26,422 nucleotides of DNA from Monoraphidium neglectum (taxonomy: Eukaryota > Chlorophyta > Chlorophyceae > Sphaeropleales > Selenastraceae): NCBI RefSeq assembly GCF_000611645.1, contig NW_014013390.1, positions 8,024-34,445 on the forward strand, read 5' to 3'. Under the pieces are notes generated by a model. That model worked only from the letters and a program-made list of their open reading frames with translations. It did no database searches and was not told the origin of the DNA. Shown in pieces: positions 1 through 8,686 of this stretch; the stretch's first letter is position 1; every line of letters starts with the position of its first letter. The position numbers and the translations under genes were made by a program.

Positions 1-71
1 GAGAGAGAGAGAGAGAGAGAGGGACAGGGAGAGGGAGAGGGAAAGGGGGAGGGAGAGGGAGAGGGGGGGGG
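1..71. repeat. GA-rich purine tract
   Basis: The window opens with an uninterrupted GA dinucleotide run of about 22 bases, which decays into GGGAGA/GGGAAA purine blocks and ends in a G run. It lies downstream of the last visible exon of the cysteine peptidase gene on the minus strand, so it is probably intronic or 3' flanking. It has no coding potential that I can support. Confidence 0.85.
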
Positions 72-726
72 TACACAGGTTGGTACGCCCACGTAAATCG
101 AGGGAGCGAGTGCGGGCCGGCTTGCAGGGACGGAAGTTGCCACGCCACCCCAGCTTCACCAAATCAAGGCTGAGGCGGCACATGTATACTGCATCACCGC
201 AGCGCGCGCACCCAACCAGAACGACGGCGTGTCCCTCAATGATTGGGCTGCCAGGTGATGGGCGGTAGACAGCCTTAGCATTCTTGGCATTGTCGAAGAA
301 TGCCTTGAAGTCACTGGCAGCGTCGCAATGTGCACGGAACGGATAGGGATGCAGGTGGAGGTGCGTGGCTCAGCATGCATGTGCTCGCGAAGTAGTCCCT
401 GTTCTGTGACCTTGCTTGGTGCGCAGGTGGAAGGCCCTCAATGGCTTCAACTGCTCTGAACGGTCTCAGGCATGTGCCCACCGTAGGCCCCAAAGTTGAC
501 ACCTGAACCCTTGCGACGAGGTTGCTGCAGTGCAAGGCCAGGACGCACAACGCATGGAAAACAAGGTACACACATGCAAGTAAACCCAACAACTTGCTCA
601 CTCATGGAGATTGAAGCGTGTAGCCTAGCAATGATGTCGGAAGAGAGGGTAAGAGTGTCACGCGGGGATACAATGTTGCAGAGACATGAAACAAGTGCGC
701 GTGGGCACATGCATGCGCGCGCACGT

Positions 727-792
<66 letters not shown>

Positions 793-2346
793 ACGCGTTT
801 GTCTGTGCGCATGCGTGTGCACATGTGCGCGTTCACGCACCTGTGTGTGTGAATTTGAGTGAGCGTGTTTGTGTGTTGGGGGGCGGGCGTGTGGGTGTGT
901 GTTTGAGGTTGCAAGTGCACACGCGCTAATGTCTTTGGTAAGTTTGCGTTCAAGGGGAGCGGGGAAGTAGCGTAGTTTTCAAAGCAAAAAACGTACGACG
1001 AGCTCAACCGGTTTCTCTCGCAGACGGCGCCCCCTTCACTGACAGCACTCACCACGGCGCCGAAATCTCGAATGTGCTGCTGCGCCTTCCACAAACGTGT
1101 AATGGGTATGACCGAGAAGGACCCCGTGGAAGCCAGCGGGCTGGTGGTAGAACACTTTTTGGCGCAGAGCTGCTGGCGTGTCACCACCCCCCTGAGATCG
1201 GGCTGCTGGTAGGGCAGGCACGCTTCCAACACCGGCTGCTGTCCCTTCTCAAGCTGCTGCAGCAACCTGGCCATTGGAGCACCTGTGTCGCAGGAGCGGC
1301 GCTCATCGCCGCAGTAGTACAGGTCCTGAGGTGACAGCTGGCCGACGCTGGTCACAGGCTGGTCGAGAACGCTGGCAACAGCCGCCTGCGCGTGTGGGGC
1401 CGTCGGGGCAGGGGACAGGCAGCGGCCACGAACAATGTGGTGAGCTGCGAGCTGGTTCAGGGGGGTTGCGAACCTTGCAATGGCCTAGAAAAGGCCATTG
1501 CAAATGAGCGAGCCCTTCCTTGCGCGTCAGTGCGCTTCATGACGCTGCATGCAGCACAAGACGCCCCTGCATCTCGGCCGCCGTGACAGCAACAAACGCT
1601 GTGCAGGTGGCGCAGTCGCCCTGGCTCCGTGCGGGGGAGATGACAGAATGGGCGCCTCCGTTGTGGCGCTCCAGGGAGCTGTAATTGGCGGGCGATGTTG
1701 CGAACATCAGCGTGGCCAGCTTCTCGGCATCTGCAGTCGTGGGCAGGAGCCGCAAGTAAGAGGTGCATGCGGGGGACAGGGGCGCAAAGGACGTGTGTCA
1801 AGTGGGTGCCATTGCAACCCCTTCATCCAGTCAGGCTGACTTGTGGAGCAGCAGCTGGCACAAATTCAGCCGCACCTTGGCTGGCTGAGGAGGAGCAGAG
1901 AGAGTTCTGCGAAGTCCCCACGCACGCCTCCTTTGGGGTTGCCTTGAGGGCCTGCTGCCAATTGACAGCAGACTTCCATTGCTTGGCGGCAGCGGCGTAG
2001 GCGTTGACCAGGGCAGTGGCGGTCGCGCCACTCGCGCCTAGCATTTCATCGCTTGGCAGCAGGCCTTGGCCTGGTTGGCGCGCAGCAGGTGGCGCGCGGG
2101 CGGCGGGCGTACTGCCCTTGTTCAGCAGGCCTTGTTAACAAAGTGCTGCGCAGTGCCATCATGGCGGACGTAACACCGCATGCAGGTTGTGTTGACTGAC
2201 GGTTCCAGATGCTGCTGACATTGCACAACTACAAGCGGCGTAGTGGGCGCACTGGTCCAGCAGGCCCCCTGGGGGGTCGAACCTGTTCCCTCACCTGCCG
2301 CTTTGGCGACCAACAAAGTTAGCAGCACGAGGCCATGGCACGCCAT
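1..2346 (-). CDS. papain-family (C1A-like) cysteine peptidase, 3' end beyond the window
   Basis: This is a multi-exon gene read leftward. The first exon (2295-2346) encodes a start Met and a hydrophobic signal-peptide core ([16 protein letters not shown]) and ends at a GTGAGG donor, which suggests a secreted or vacuolar enzyme. An exon beginning at 1730 carries the active-site Cys region [16 protein letters not shown], equivalent to the papain QGxCGSCWAF motif. The next exon (about 1420 down to 1053, donor GTGAGT) reads [20 protein letters not shown] and ends HIRDFGAV, matching the family's structural-Cys block and the segment before the catalytic His. The exon ending at 212 (donor GTGCGC) reads [11 protein letters not shown] and then [11 protein letters not shown], which holds the catalytic His. 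The exon with the catalytic Asn and the stop must lie beyond base 1. A Cys-containing N-terminal part is probably encoded between about 1830 and 2230, but its exons could not be fixed. Catalytic Cys and His are present; the Trp after the Cys is Thr here. Confidence is high for family, low for exact exon ends. Confidence 0.72.
729..925. repeat. (GT)n microsatellite and GT/GC alternating tract in a peptidase intron
   Basis: Positions 729-791 are a near-perfect GT run of about 31 units. It is followed to about 925 by degenerate GTGTGCGCATG-type alternating purine-pyrimidine sequence. It lies in the intron between the peptidase exons ending at 1053 and containing the His motif (about 212-345). 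On the transcribed sense strand it is a CA/CG tract. Apparent open frames of Cys-Val or His-Thr through it are artefacts. Confidence 0.93.
1475..1503. other. perfect 12-bp inverted repeat (hairpin) in an intron
   Basis: The arm TTGCAATGGCCT (1475-1486) is followed by a five-base AGAAA loop and its exact reverse complement AGGCCATTGCAA (1492-1503). It falls between the active-site Cys exon and the next exon of the cysteine peptidase, so it is probably intronic. It is not flanked by an obvious target-site duplication. Confidence 0.85.
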
Positions 2347-2394
2347 GGTGCTGCAAGAAACTTCTACCCAGCTGGTTTCACCGACCGTGCAGGA

Positions 2395-2409
2395 CGGCCG
2401 AATCGGCCG
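2395..2409. promoter_or_regulatory. CGGCCGA/TCGGCCG palindrome upstream of the peptidase start
   Basis: Two perfect 7-bp arms, CGGCCGA and TCGGCCG, flank a single A, about 50 bp upstream of the proposed start codon of the cysteine peptidase. The position fits a 5'-UTR or promoter binding site. The palindrome is seen directly; its function is inferred. Confidence 0.4.
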
Positions 2410-3682
2410 GTGCCTGGGTTCCCAATCGATCACTACCGCCTGCAACACACGCTCGATCCTGCACAATTGGTCCAGTTCAGCCTTGGCTACAGATTTATAC
2501 CGCACGGACTGTCCCCGAGACGGCCTTGAAGCCGTAGACCGCTTCCCTGCAGCTGAGATCAGAGTAGTGACGGCCTCGCTGTTCTGGTGCTGATGCTGAG
2601 CAGTGAACAGGGAATCGTGTCAAGGTTTGCATGCGAGGTACACTTTTCCAACGCATCATGCACCTCTGCCCTGCTGGCTCAGCGTCACTAGGCTCATTCG
2701 GCAGGGTGACGCCCATTTAGTGAGGGAGGGAACGGTACAACAAGGGTGCCCCCTGGCCACAAGCGCAACGGTCACCATGGTGCGCGAGGTCAAGTGCGCG
2801 CACGCCTTTGCGTTTTGATTGCTGCATGGCGCCATTATGCGCAGACATCACATCACAGATCGCCCTCACACAGGCTGATGCCGCATAAGCTGCACCTTTA
2901 CCCATCGCGAGCATGGGGCCTGTGATGAGGGCCGGGCACCAGAGCTTTACAGCAGCAACGCCCCCAAGCCTGCAGCTGCGACCGGGACAGGGCCCGGGTC
3001 AGCCCCTGCTCCAGACACATCAGCAGTGGCTGCGTGCCAAGCCGGTTGCGTCGTCACGCCCGCCTCCTTGGTCTGCAGCACGCAGGGGCGGCAGGCCTCG
3101 ATGGCAGCAGGTGTGCCGGCTATGAGAAGCACACCACGGGGAGCGATGGCGGAGGGAGCCTGCGCCGGACAGGCTCTCCCAGGGTCTCGGTAGTGCCGGC
3201 ACACGGCTGGGCGGTGTTGGCCTGGGCCGATATGACGTGAGCCACACCTTGGACATGACGACTAGAAACCTGACCAGCTTGGGGCTTAAGGAGGCAGGGC
3301 CCGGCACGTAGGGTGCGCTGGGTAGATGGCTGCGACAACATCAGCGTGCTGCAAGACAAAACAAAGTTCAGGATTGCAGGCGCACGCATGCATCGTCCAG
3401 CAGATCAGGGCCCAACTGGCTGCATCAGCGGCCAGAAGATGGTCACGCAAGCTCTGCAGGCATGGCCGCCGGCTGTTGAGCAGCATAACTGGACAAACGA
3501 TGCGTGCTCTTGGGGCCACAGCAGCGTTAGTTAGGGCTGAATGCGATACATCGCAAAAGTGCTGTGCTACTCTCTGCAAGAAGAACGTGGTGCTATCGCA
3601 GGCCGCGGGTTACTTTCCTGTGAATTACACTGCCAACATTCCAAAGCCACGCTCCGCCTGGCTGCCTGTTTCGCACGAGCCC
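2410..3682. other. intergenic region without a supported gene
   Basis: The region lies between the 5' end of the cysteine peptidase and the 3' end of the DNL zinc-finger gene. No exon chain with consistent splice sites was found. A minus-strand stretch around 2950-3200 has a weakly dehydrogenase-like flavour, but it could not be joined to neighbours and is listed under rejected items. Confidence 0.5.
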
Positions 3683-5309
3683 TCACCCCTTGCCGCTGCC
3701 CTCGCCTCGCGCCCCGGCGTCCCGCGACGCAGCCACGCGGGCCCACGCGTCCATGTCGTCCGCGCTGACCGACAACACCCCACCATCTCCAGATAGGTCA
3801 GGCGATCCGCCTCCGCCCTGAGCTGCCGCGTGTGGACGCCGTGCGGCGCTCTCGGCGCCGCTGCTGCCTTCTGCCGCTCCGCTGCTGCCCGCTGTGGCTT
3901 GAATCAGCTGCTGGACCTTTTTATGACACACAGGATATGGGATCAATGACCGTATGGGTGCGTCAGGTTGGGGCATTTGGATCAAAGTGACGAGGGTATG
4001 GAAGAGATGAGCGTACGACTGTTCCTACACGCCGTGTGCTGTTCAGTCTGCCCTGCCCGGAGGGTAGTTCTGCAGCCGAAGGCAGCCGCACAGCTCTCTG
4101 GAAAACACAACCACCTGAACTCTGGTTCAGCACCCAACGTCAGCCCGGAGTCACCCACCTTGGACCAGCCAGCGACGTCCTCTGCAGACAAGGGCTGCCC
4201 AGCAGTGCCGTCGCCGCCGTCACCCCCGTCGTCGCTGCCGCTGGCGTGGTCAGCTTTTATCCTCATGACCCTCTCCCCGCGGCTTCTCAGCAGGTCCTCG
4301 ATGCGGAACCCCTGCTCCCCTTTCTCAAACCAGCCGAGGTTGTCGGCCACCAGGTGCATCGACTGAGGCATATGACGCAAAGACGCAGGGCAGGGGGGGT
4401 TTGCAGAGAGCCACGGCAAGCACTGGGAGGACGAAGCAACCGGGCGACGGTATCATAAGCAGCGGTTTGAGTCATGGTGCCTGCCACCACTAATCGTCTC
4501 CGTGCGACCTCAGGAGGCTGGTGAGGACAGGATGAGCGCTTGCCGCCCAAGCCAGCGCCCACCGCCACTGCCCGCCCACCTGGCAGCCGGGGCAGCGGAC
4601 AACCACGATGCCGTTCTCGTAGCTGTGGCGGCTGAACGACTTGGCGGCCCGCGTGTCGCACTTCCTGCCACAGCGGAAAGGGGGCTTTTGGTACGCGTGC
4701 TTTGTTTCGGGCAGTGCGCCTGGGGGGCGTTTGGCCAGGCTGCAAATCCAGGTAGTTGCGACGAGAAAAGGACAACAGCTTGTGCCTCTTGCATCCTGCA
4801 GATTCAAGTGCTGGTTGTTCGGCGAAAGACAATCTATTTTCCCCGATACCAGCAAATGCGTCTGTGGTATAACCTCTCCCAAATGCACGCAGAGGCAGAT
4901 CCCATCCGCACTTGCAGGTGAAGACCATCGCCATGTTTCGGTCCTGAGGGCGAGGACCGCCACCGCCCAAGGGCGTACTGCTGCTGCTCCTGCAGCTGGC
5001 TGAGTCCTCGCTCGCACCGCCGCCAGCGCCGCCGCCGCCAGCGGTGGACAGCTGCCGCTGCCGACCGCTGGCTTCCTGCAAGCAGCTCTTCTGGCGCAGC
5101 TGCTGAAACGGTTCTAGGCGCGCCTGAAGAGCAGCTCTAGCTGCGGTCGTGCTGCTCTGCAGCGTTGTGCTGACGGCGCGCACCGGGGTTGGCGCGAGGA
5201 CGGAGCGCCATGAAGCGTGGACAGAGGATAATAAAAAGCGCTCTGGATCGCATGCGTCCGTGATTGCTCGCTCAGCAAGGCCCAAGAGGCGTCTGGACGC
5301 TCGGCGCAT
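3683..5309 (-). CDS. DNLZ: DNL-type zinc-finger protein (Hsp70-escort, Tim15/Zim17/HEP family)
   Basis: Four exons can be joined with continuous phase: 5309-4912, 4664-4580, 4362-4115 and about 3884-3683, giving about 310 aa. Residues 1-50 are Arg/Ala/Ser-rich (MRRASRRLLGLAERA), like an organellar targeting peptide. A Gly/Ser-rich linker runs to about 125. The zinc ribbon follows: FTC-KK-C (Cys132, Cys135), RHSYENGIVVVRCPGCQ (Cys157, Cys160) and HLVADNLGWF with the family-defining Asp168-Asn169-Leu170, then IEDLLRSRGERV. Known members bind mitochondrial or plastid Hsp70 and keep it soluble during protein import and folding. The C-terminal extension is unusually long for the family. It holds an acidic GSDDGGDGGDG segment and two copies of an SA(E/D)D-x3-W-x2-V motif (residues 220-230 and 284-294). 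The start is the first Met that opens a targeting-like sequence. The exact acceptor of the last exon is ambiguous by three bases. Mitochondrion versus chloroplast cannot be settled from sequence. Confidence 0.85.
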
Positions 5310-5414
5310 ATTGAATATGGTACGTTTGATCGTCACCCGCCTGGAATTGACAATTGAGTTTTTAATGTGTGTACAAGTCGTTGAGACGAAGAACGGAGCC
5401 TCAAGATCACACGA

Positions 5415-5432
5415 GTGACATATATTTGTCAC
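5415..5432. promoter_or_regulatory. GTGACA-n6-TGTCAC inverted repeat
   Basis: GTGACA and TGTCAC are exact reverse complements separated by TATATT, in the middle of the divergent promoter. It could be a dimeric regulator site with a TATA-like spacer. The symmetry is seen; the role is inferred. Confidence 0.5.
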
Positions 5433-5504
5433 TGGCATCACTCACGGGCTGACATCGCCATTCGCTCTTGGCCGATCACATAAGCGCACTGTGTTTGTTA
5501 TTGT

Positions 5505-5512
5505 TGACGTCA
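5505..5512. promoter_or_regulatory. TGACGTCA (CRE/bZIP-type) palindrome
   Basis: An exact TGACGTCA octamer lies 105 bp upstream of the YGGT-gene start codon. It is the canonical ACGT-core site bound by bZIP proteins in plants and other eukaryotes. Its use in this organism is inferred from position only. Confidence 0.45.
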
Positions 5513-5617
5513 CAGTGATAGAGTTTTGCCTGTGTGAAGTCGTCCGTGTTTCAGCGTTGCCCACCACCCGCAGCTAGCTGCAGCCTCGCATCCACACGGG
5601 CTGCCGTTCAATCACCA

Positions 5618-6604
5618 ATGGCTGCCGTTCATCCGCGCATGGTCTCATGCACCAGCAGAATGTCGCTCCTTAGCAGCAGCTTCGTTCCATTCAGGCCTGC
5701 ACTCTACCGTCGGCGAGCGGCACCTAGCGCGGCTCTGCGCGTGCCCCAGGCGCCAGCAACGGAGCAGAAGCAGCAGCAAGCAGAGCAACGCTCGCAGCAA
5801 GTTCTGCAGCAGCGCCATCAGGCCGTGGGCACTCAGGCGGCATGGCTTGCCGCCGCAGCCGCAGCTCTCGCTTGCGGGCCTGCAGCCGCGAGCGGGCTGC
5901 CTGGCATCGATGCGTCCACCGCGCACTCTCTGGAGGGCGTCCTGCGGCCGCTGTTTGCTGTCTTCACGCTCCTGTACATCATCCGCATCCCCATGACCTG
6001 GTGCGACCCCGCACGCTGACTGCTGTTCTGCCGGCAGCCCCGTGCTGCGCTCGCAAGCAGAAATCCCCCCACCCCACGCCGGCCTCGAGCCATGCGGCTC
6101 AGTCGCATGCAATCCGACCCAGCATGGTTTGCACACCCTGTTCTGGTCGCTTCATTTCCCAGGTACCCCTCTATAGACGGCACCAAGCTGCCGTGGCTCG
6201 TGGCATACGGCCCCACAGAGCCCATCCTCAAGGCCACCCGGAAGGTGAAGGGCCGCACACACGGCGCAGTGCATTAACGTTGCATGCATGCTGGCTCGCC
6301 CACTTCCATGCGACGAGGCATGCGAAGCCTATGCACATCCCACGACCGTTTAAGCAGCTTCGACCGTGTGATCGGGGCCCCAAACAGCTGTGCACTTATT
6401 CGCTCGGTCGTGTTGGAAGCCGCTGCTGTACACGAACCCTGACGCCCGCTCGCGGGGCTGCCGCCGCAGGTCATCCCCCTGGTGGGCGGCGTGGACGTGA
6501 CGCCCATCGTGTGGGTTGGCCTCATCTCGTTTTTGAATGAGATCCTGCTGGGCCCTCAGGGTATCCTCATGCTCATCCAGCGGCAATCGGGCGCCGGGCT
6601 GTGA
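5618..6604 (+). CDS. YLMG: YGGT/YlmG family membrane protein, probably plastid-targeted
   Basis: Three exons (5618-6000, 6163-6244, 6470-6604) join in phase to 199 aa and a TGA stop. Residues 1-45 are rich in Arg, Ser and Ala, like a chloroplast transit peptide. Residues 48-67 are Gln-rich. Residues 74-92 form an Ala-rich hydrophobic stretch that may be a thylakoid signal or an extra membrane segment. The YGGT core has a first helix at about 105-124 (LRPLFAVFTLLYIIRIPMTW). Then comes the loop YPSIDGTKLPWLVAYGPTEPIL, shown here only as a motif span at about 129-150, and a second helix at about 164-183 (VTPIVWVGLISFLNEIL). Plant YlmG proteins act in chloroplast nucleoid partitioning, and the related CCB3 in cytochrome b6 maturation; which role applies is not decidable. 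ATG 5618 is the first in-frame Met. The gene is divergent from the DNL zinc-finger gene. Confidence 0.88.
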
Positions 6605-8686
6605 GGCCTCGTCGTAGCGAGTGCGGCGTGACAGGCTGGGAGGCCGCCCTTTTCGAGTGATAGGCACGGAGTGTGGCGCAACCGCCAGCTGAGGTTGCCG
6701 CAGTCGGGGGCTGATTGCACGATGGCTGGCCGGCTGAGTCTGAGGGTGCGAGGGATCCGCTTGTGAGGTGCATGTGCTGCAAACGCATTTTTCACGCTCC
6801 GCCACCATGGATCGGCCTGGACCTAATTTTGCTGCCAGACCCACTCAACCTTGTAACCCACCCGAGTGCCTGGGGCTAGACAATTGTGCGCGAATTCTCC
6901 GTGCCCGATGGCGGCGCTGGCTGACGCCGCCCAGAGCTCCCGCCACCCTGTTCTTCTTGAGCACTGCTGTCGTTCTCGTGGAGCCCGCAAAGGCCGCCCG
7001 CATTGTCGATTTCCATGCCCAGCAGAGCTGTGAATGACTCACACTGAAATCTTGGTTACACTGAGGTCACCATGGCGCGCATGTGCTGCTTGCCTTGCAG
7101 CAGCCACACGACAACGGGCAAACGGGCTGTGCAGGCCGACTCTGGAGGGTTACTCAGCAGCCATCAGCAGAGGCAGCTGTCATAATGTAGCCAGCAGAAA
7201 ACCCTCCCTGCGATGTTGAATGTGACACTGACATGATCCATTTGCATGGCTCAAAGCCGCATTGCTGCAGCAACGTGTCAGCACGTGCCAGGCCCACAAA
7301 CAAGGTGGGGCGGCTCAGCAGGACCAGACCGCGTGGCGGCACGAATATGCACAGGAACGGAAATCTAGTATGCATCCATCGGGTCGCTGCATTGAGTGAT
7401 GCATGATGCGTTGCGCACGCGCAGCTGTCGGGTCCAATTCAAGGTTTGCACGCCATCCACCACCTGCTGGAATCAACAGCGAGTGGCGCAGCAGCGCCGC
7501 CAACTTTGCATTTTGACAATTCACAAGATTGAACATCCTGAAACGTTGCTATGCTGCCCTGAAGTTTGTTCAGCCGTCGCGGGCGGCGGGCTGGCCAATC
7601 GCAAAATTGGGTGCAGCCCACCTGCCAATTGCTGCAACACATGACCCGCTTGCGCATCAACACTCGTTGCGGCCACAGGGAATCCGCAAGAAGAAGGGGT
7701 TGGGCGCTCGTCCGTCCAATGGGCTCAACGCGCAGTCTTGGACAGCCAAAGAATGTGAACAGGAGGCTGGTTGTGCCGTTGGCTGGCAACAACCTGCTGA
7801 TCAGGGTGCGGCCGCAGCTCACAATACAGCAGCAGCCATCCACGCTGAGAGCGCCAACAGTCATAAGTGGCCGCCCGCGAGGCTCACGGGCCGAGTGGCA
7901 GCGCTGCTGGCCCGAACGGCGTTGGGCGCCAGCGCGGTGTTGGGCGCCGGCGCGGCGTTGGGCGCCGGCGCAGCGTTTGCGGGGCGCGCCCCGCCGTGGG
8001 CGACGGCATTCGCCTGTCTGATGTATCCGATGATCGCTGCGTGATGTGTGGGGGTTGGGGCGGACAAGAAATGTGAGCGGGTGGCATGCATCAAAGCACA
8101 GTGGCTGTGCTAAGCAAAGGCAACACACATCCTATTAGAGCCCGTGCAGTAGCAAAGCGTCCAAGCCTGTGACTTGGCTCCCACGCACTGTCGTCCTTGA
8201 AGCTGCCCTGCGATGACGAGGACGAAGGGTGGACGCCATGGACATCCCTGCGCACACCACCAGGGGGGGTCATGGTTGGGGTGCAGGTGCGGGGACTAGG
8301 ACGAGCACAACTTTCAATGAGTCTGAGGGGAAGGCATGTGATGTTTGACGATAGACCGTGCATGTAGATGGTGCAAGGACTGCCCACACGGGTGTCTGTG
8401 GAGTCTGTAAGCGGGAGGCGTCACGACAGGCCGAGACAGGAGCCCGGCGTTGCGGCTCAACACACCAGGTGCCGACGCTCCAAACGAAGATCCCATCGAT
8501 GCGGTATTGCGGGCCTGACGGTGGTCGAGGGGCGCACCGCAAAGCGCATGGCAAGGGTTTTAAGAGTTGCTTCTGGGAATCGCGGCTCGGCCGCGCAGCC
8601 ACAAATGCGCAGGGTCATGCGCAAATGCAGGCGGCGAGCAGGGGCCAGCCAGGGCAAGGGAGGACCGGCGGTGCAAGGTGAATGAT
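6605..8686. other. 2.1-kb intergenic region without a supported gene
   Basis: The region lies between the 3' ends of the YGGT gene (plus) and the GH-like gene (minus), so it is convergent intergenic DNA. Open frames exist on both strands, but none shows a family motif, a phase-consistent exon chain or convincing codon use. The only structured element noticed is an 18-bp tandem repeat at 7921-7974. Confidence 0.5.
7921..7974. repeat. three-copy 18-bp GC-rich tandem repeat
   Basis: Three head-to-tail units of gttgggcgccRgcgcRgY start at 7921, 7939 and 7957 and differ by one or two bases each. The unit contains GGCGCC palindromes. It is a multiple of three, so open frames pass through it and give an (ALGAGA)-like or (RWAPAR)-like peptide repeat, but no flanking gene supports translation. 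Confidence 0.8.

Larger units (their letters stand above)
5310..5617. promoter_or_regulatory. shared divergent promoter of the DNL and YGGT genes
   Basis: Only 308 bp separate the two start codons, which point away from each other, so both core promoters and 5' UTRs must fit here. The region is clearly more AT-rich than the flanking exons. It contains an 18-bp inverted repeat (5415-5432) with a TATATT centre and the palindrome TGACGTCA (5505-5512). Confidence 0.65.

Noticed and set aside
496..929. Open frames reading poly-(Cys-Val) or poly-(His-Thr) on both strands
   Set aside because: They are produced by the GT/CA microsatellite, which has no stop codons in several frames; the region is an intron of the cysteine peptidase gene.
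2947..3204. Minus-strand frame with RGVLLIAGTPAAIEACRP, resembling part of a 3-hydroxyisobutyrate-dehydrogenase-like protein
   Set aside because: The resemblance is short. No glycine-rich nucleotide-binding exon, catalytic Lys exon or phase-consistent neighbours were found, so no gene or pseudogene is claimed.
5534..5617. Upstream extension of the YGGT protein from a GTG codon
   Set aside because: Nuclear eukaryotic genes start at ATG; the first in-frame ATG at 5618 already gives a plausible transit peptide, and the extension lies in the divergent promoter.
7439..8128. 229-codon minus-strand open frame
   Set aside because: No motif or signal was recognised, composition is not like the confirmed exons, and the tandem repeat lies inside it; length alone is not evidence in GC-rich DNA.
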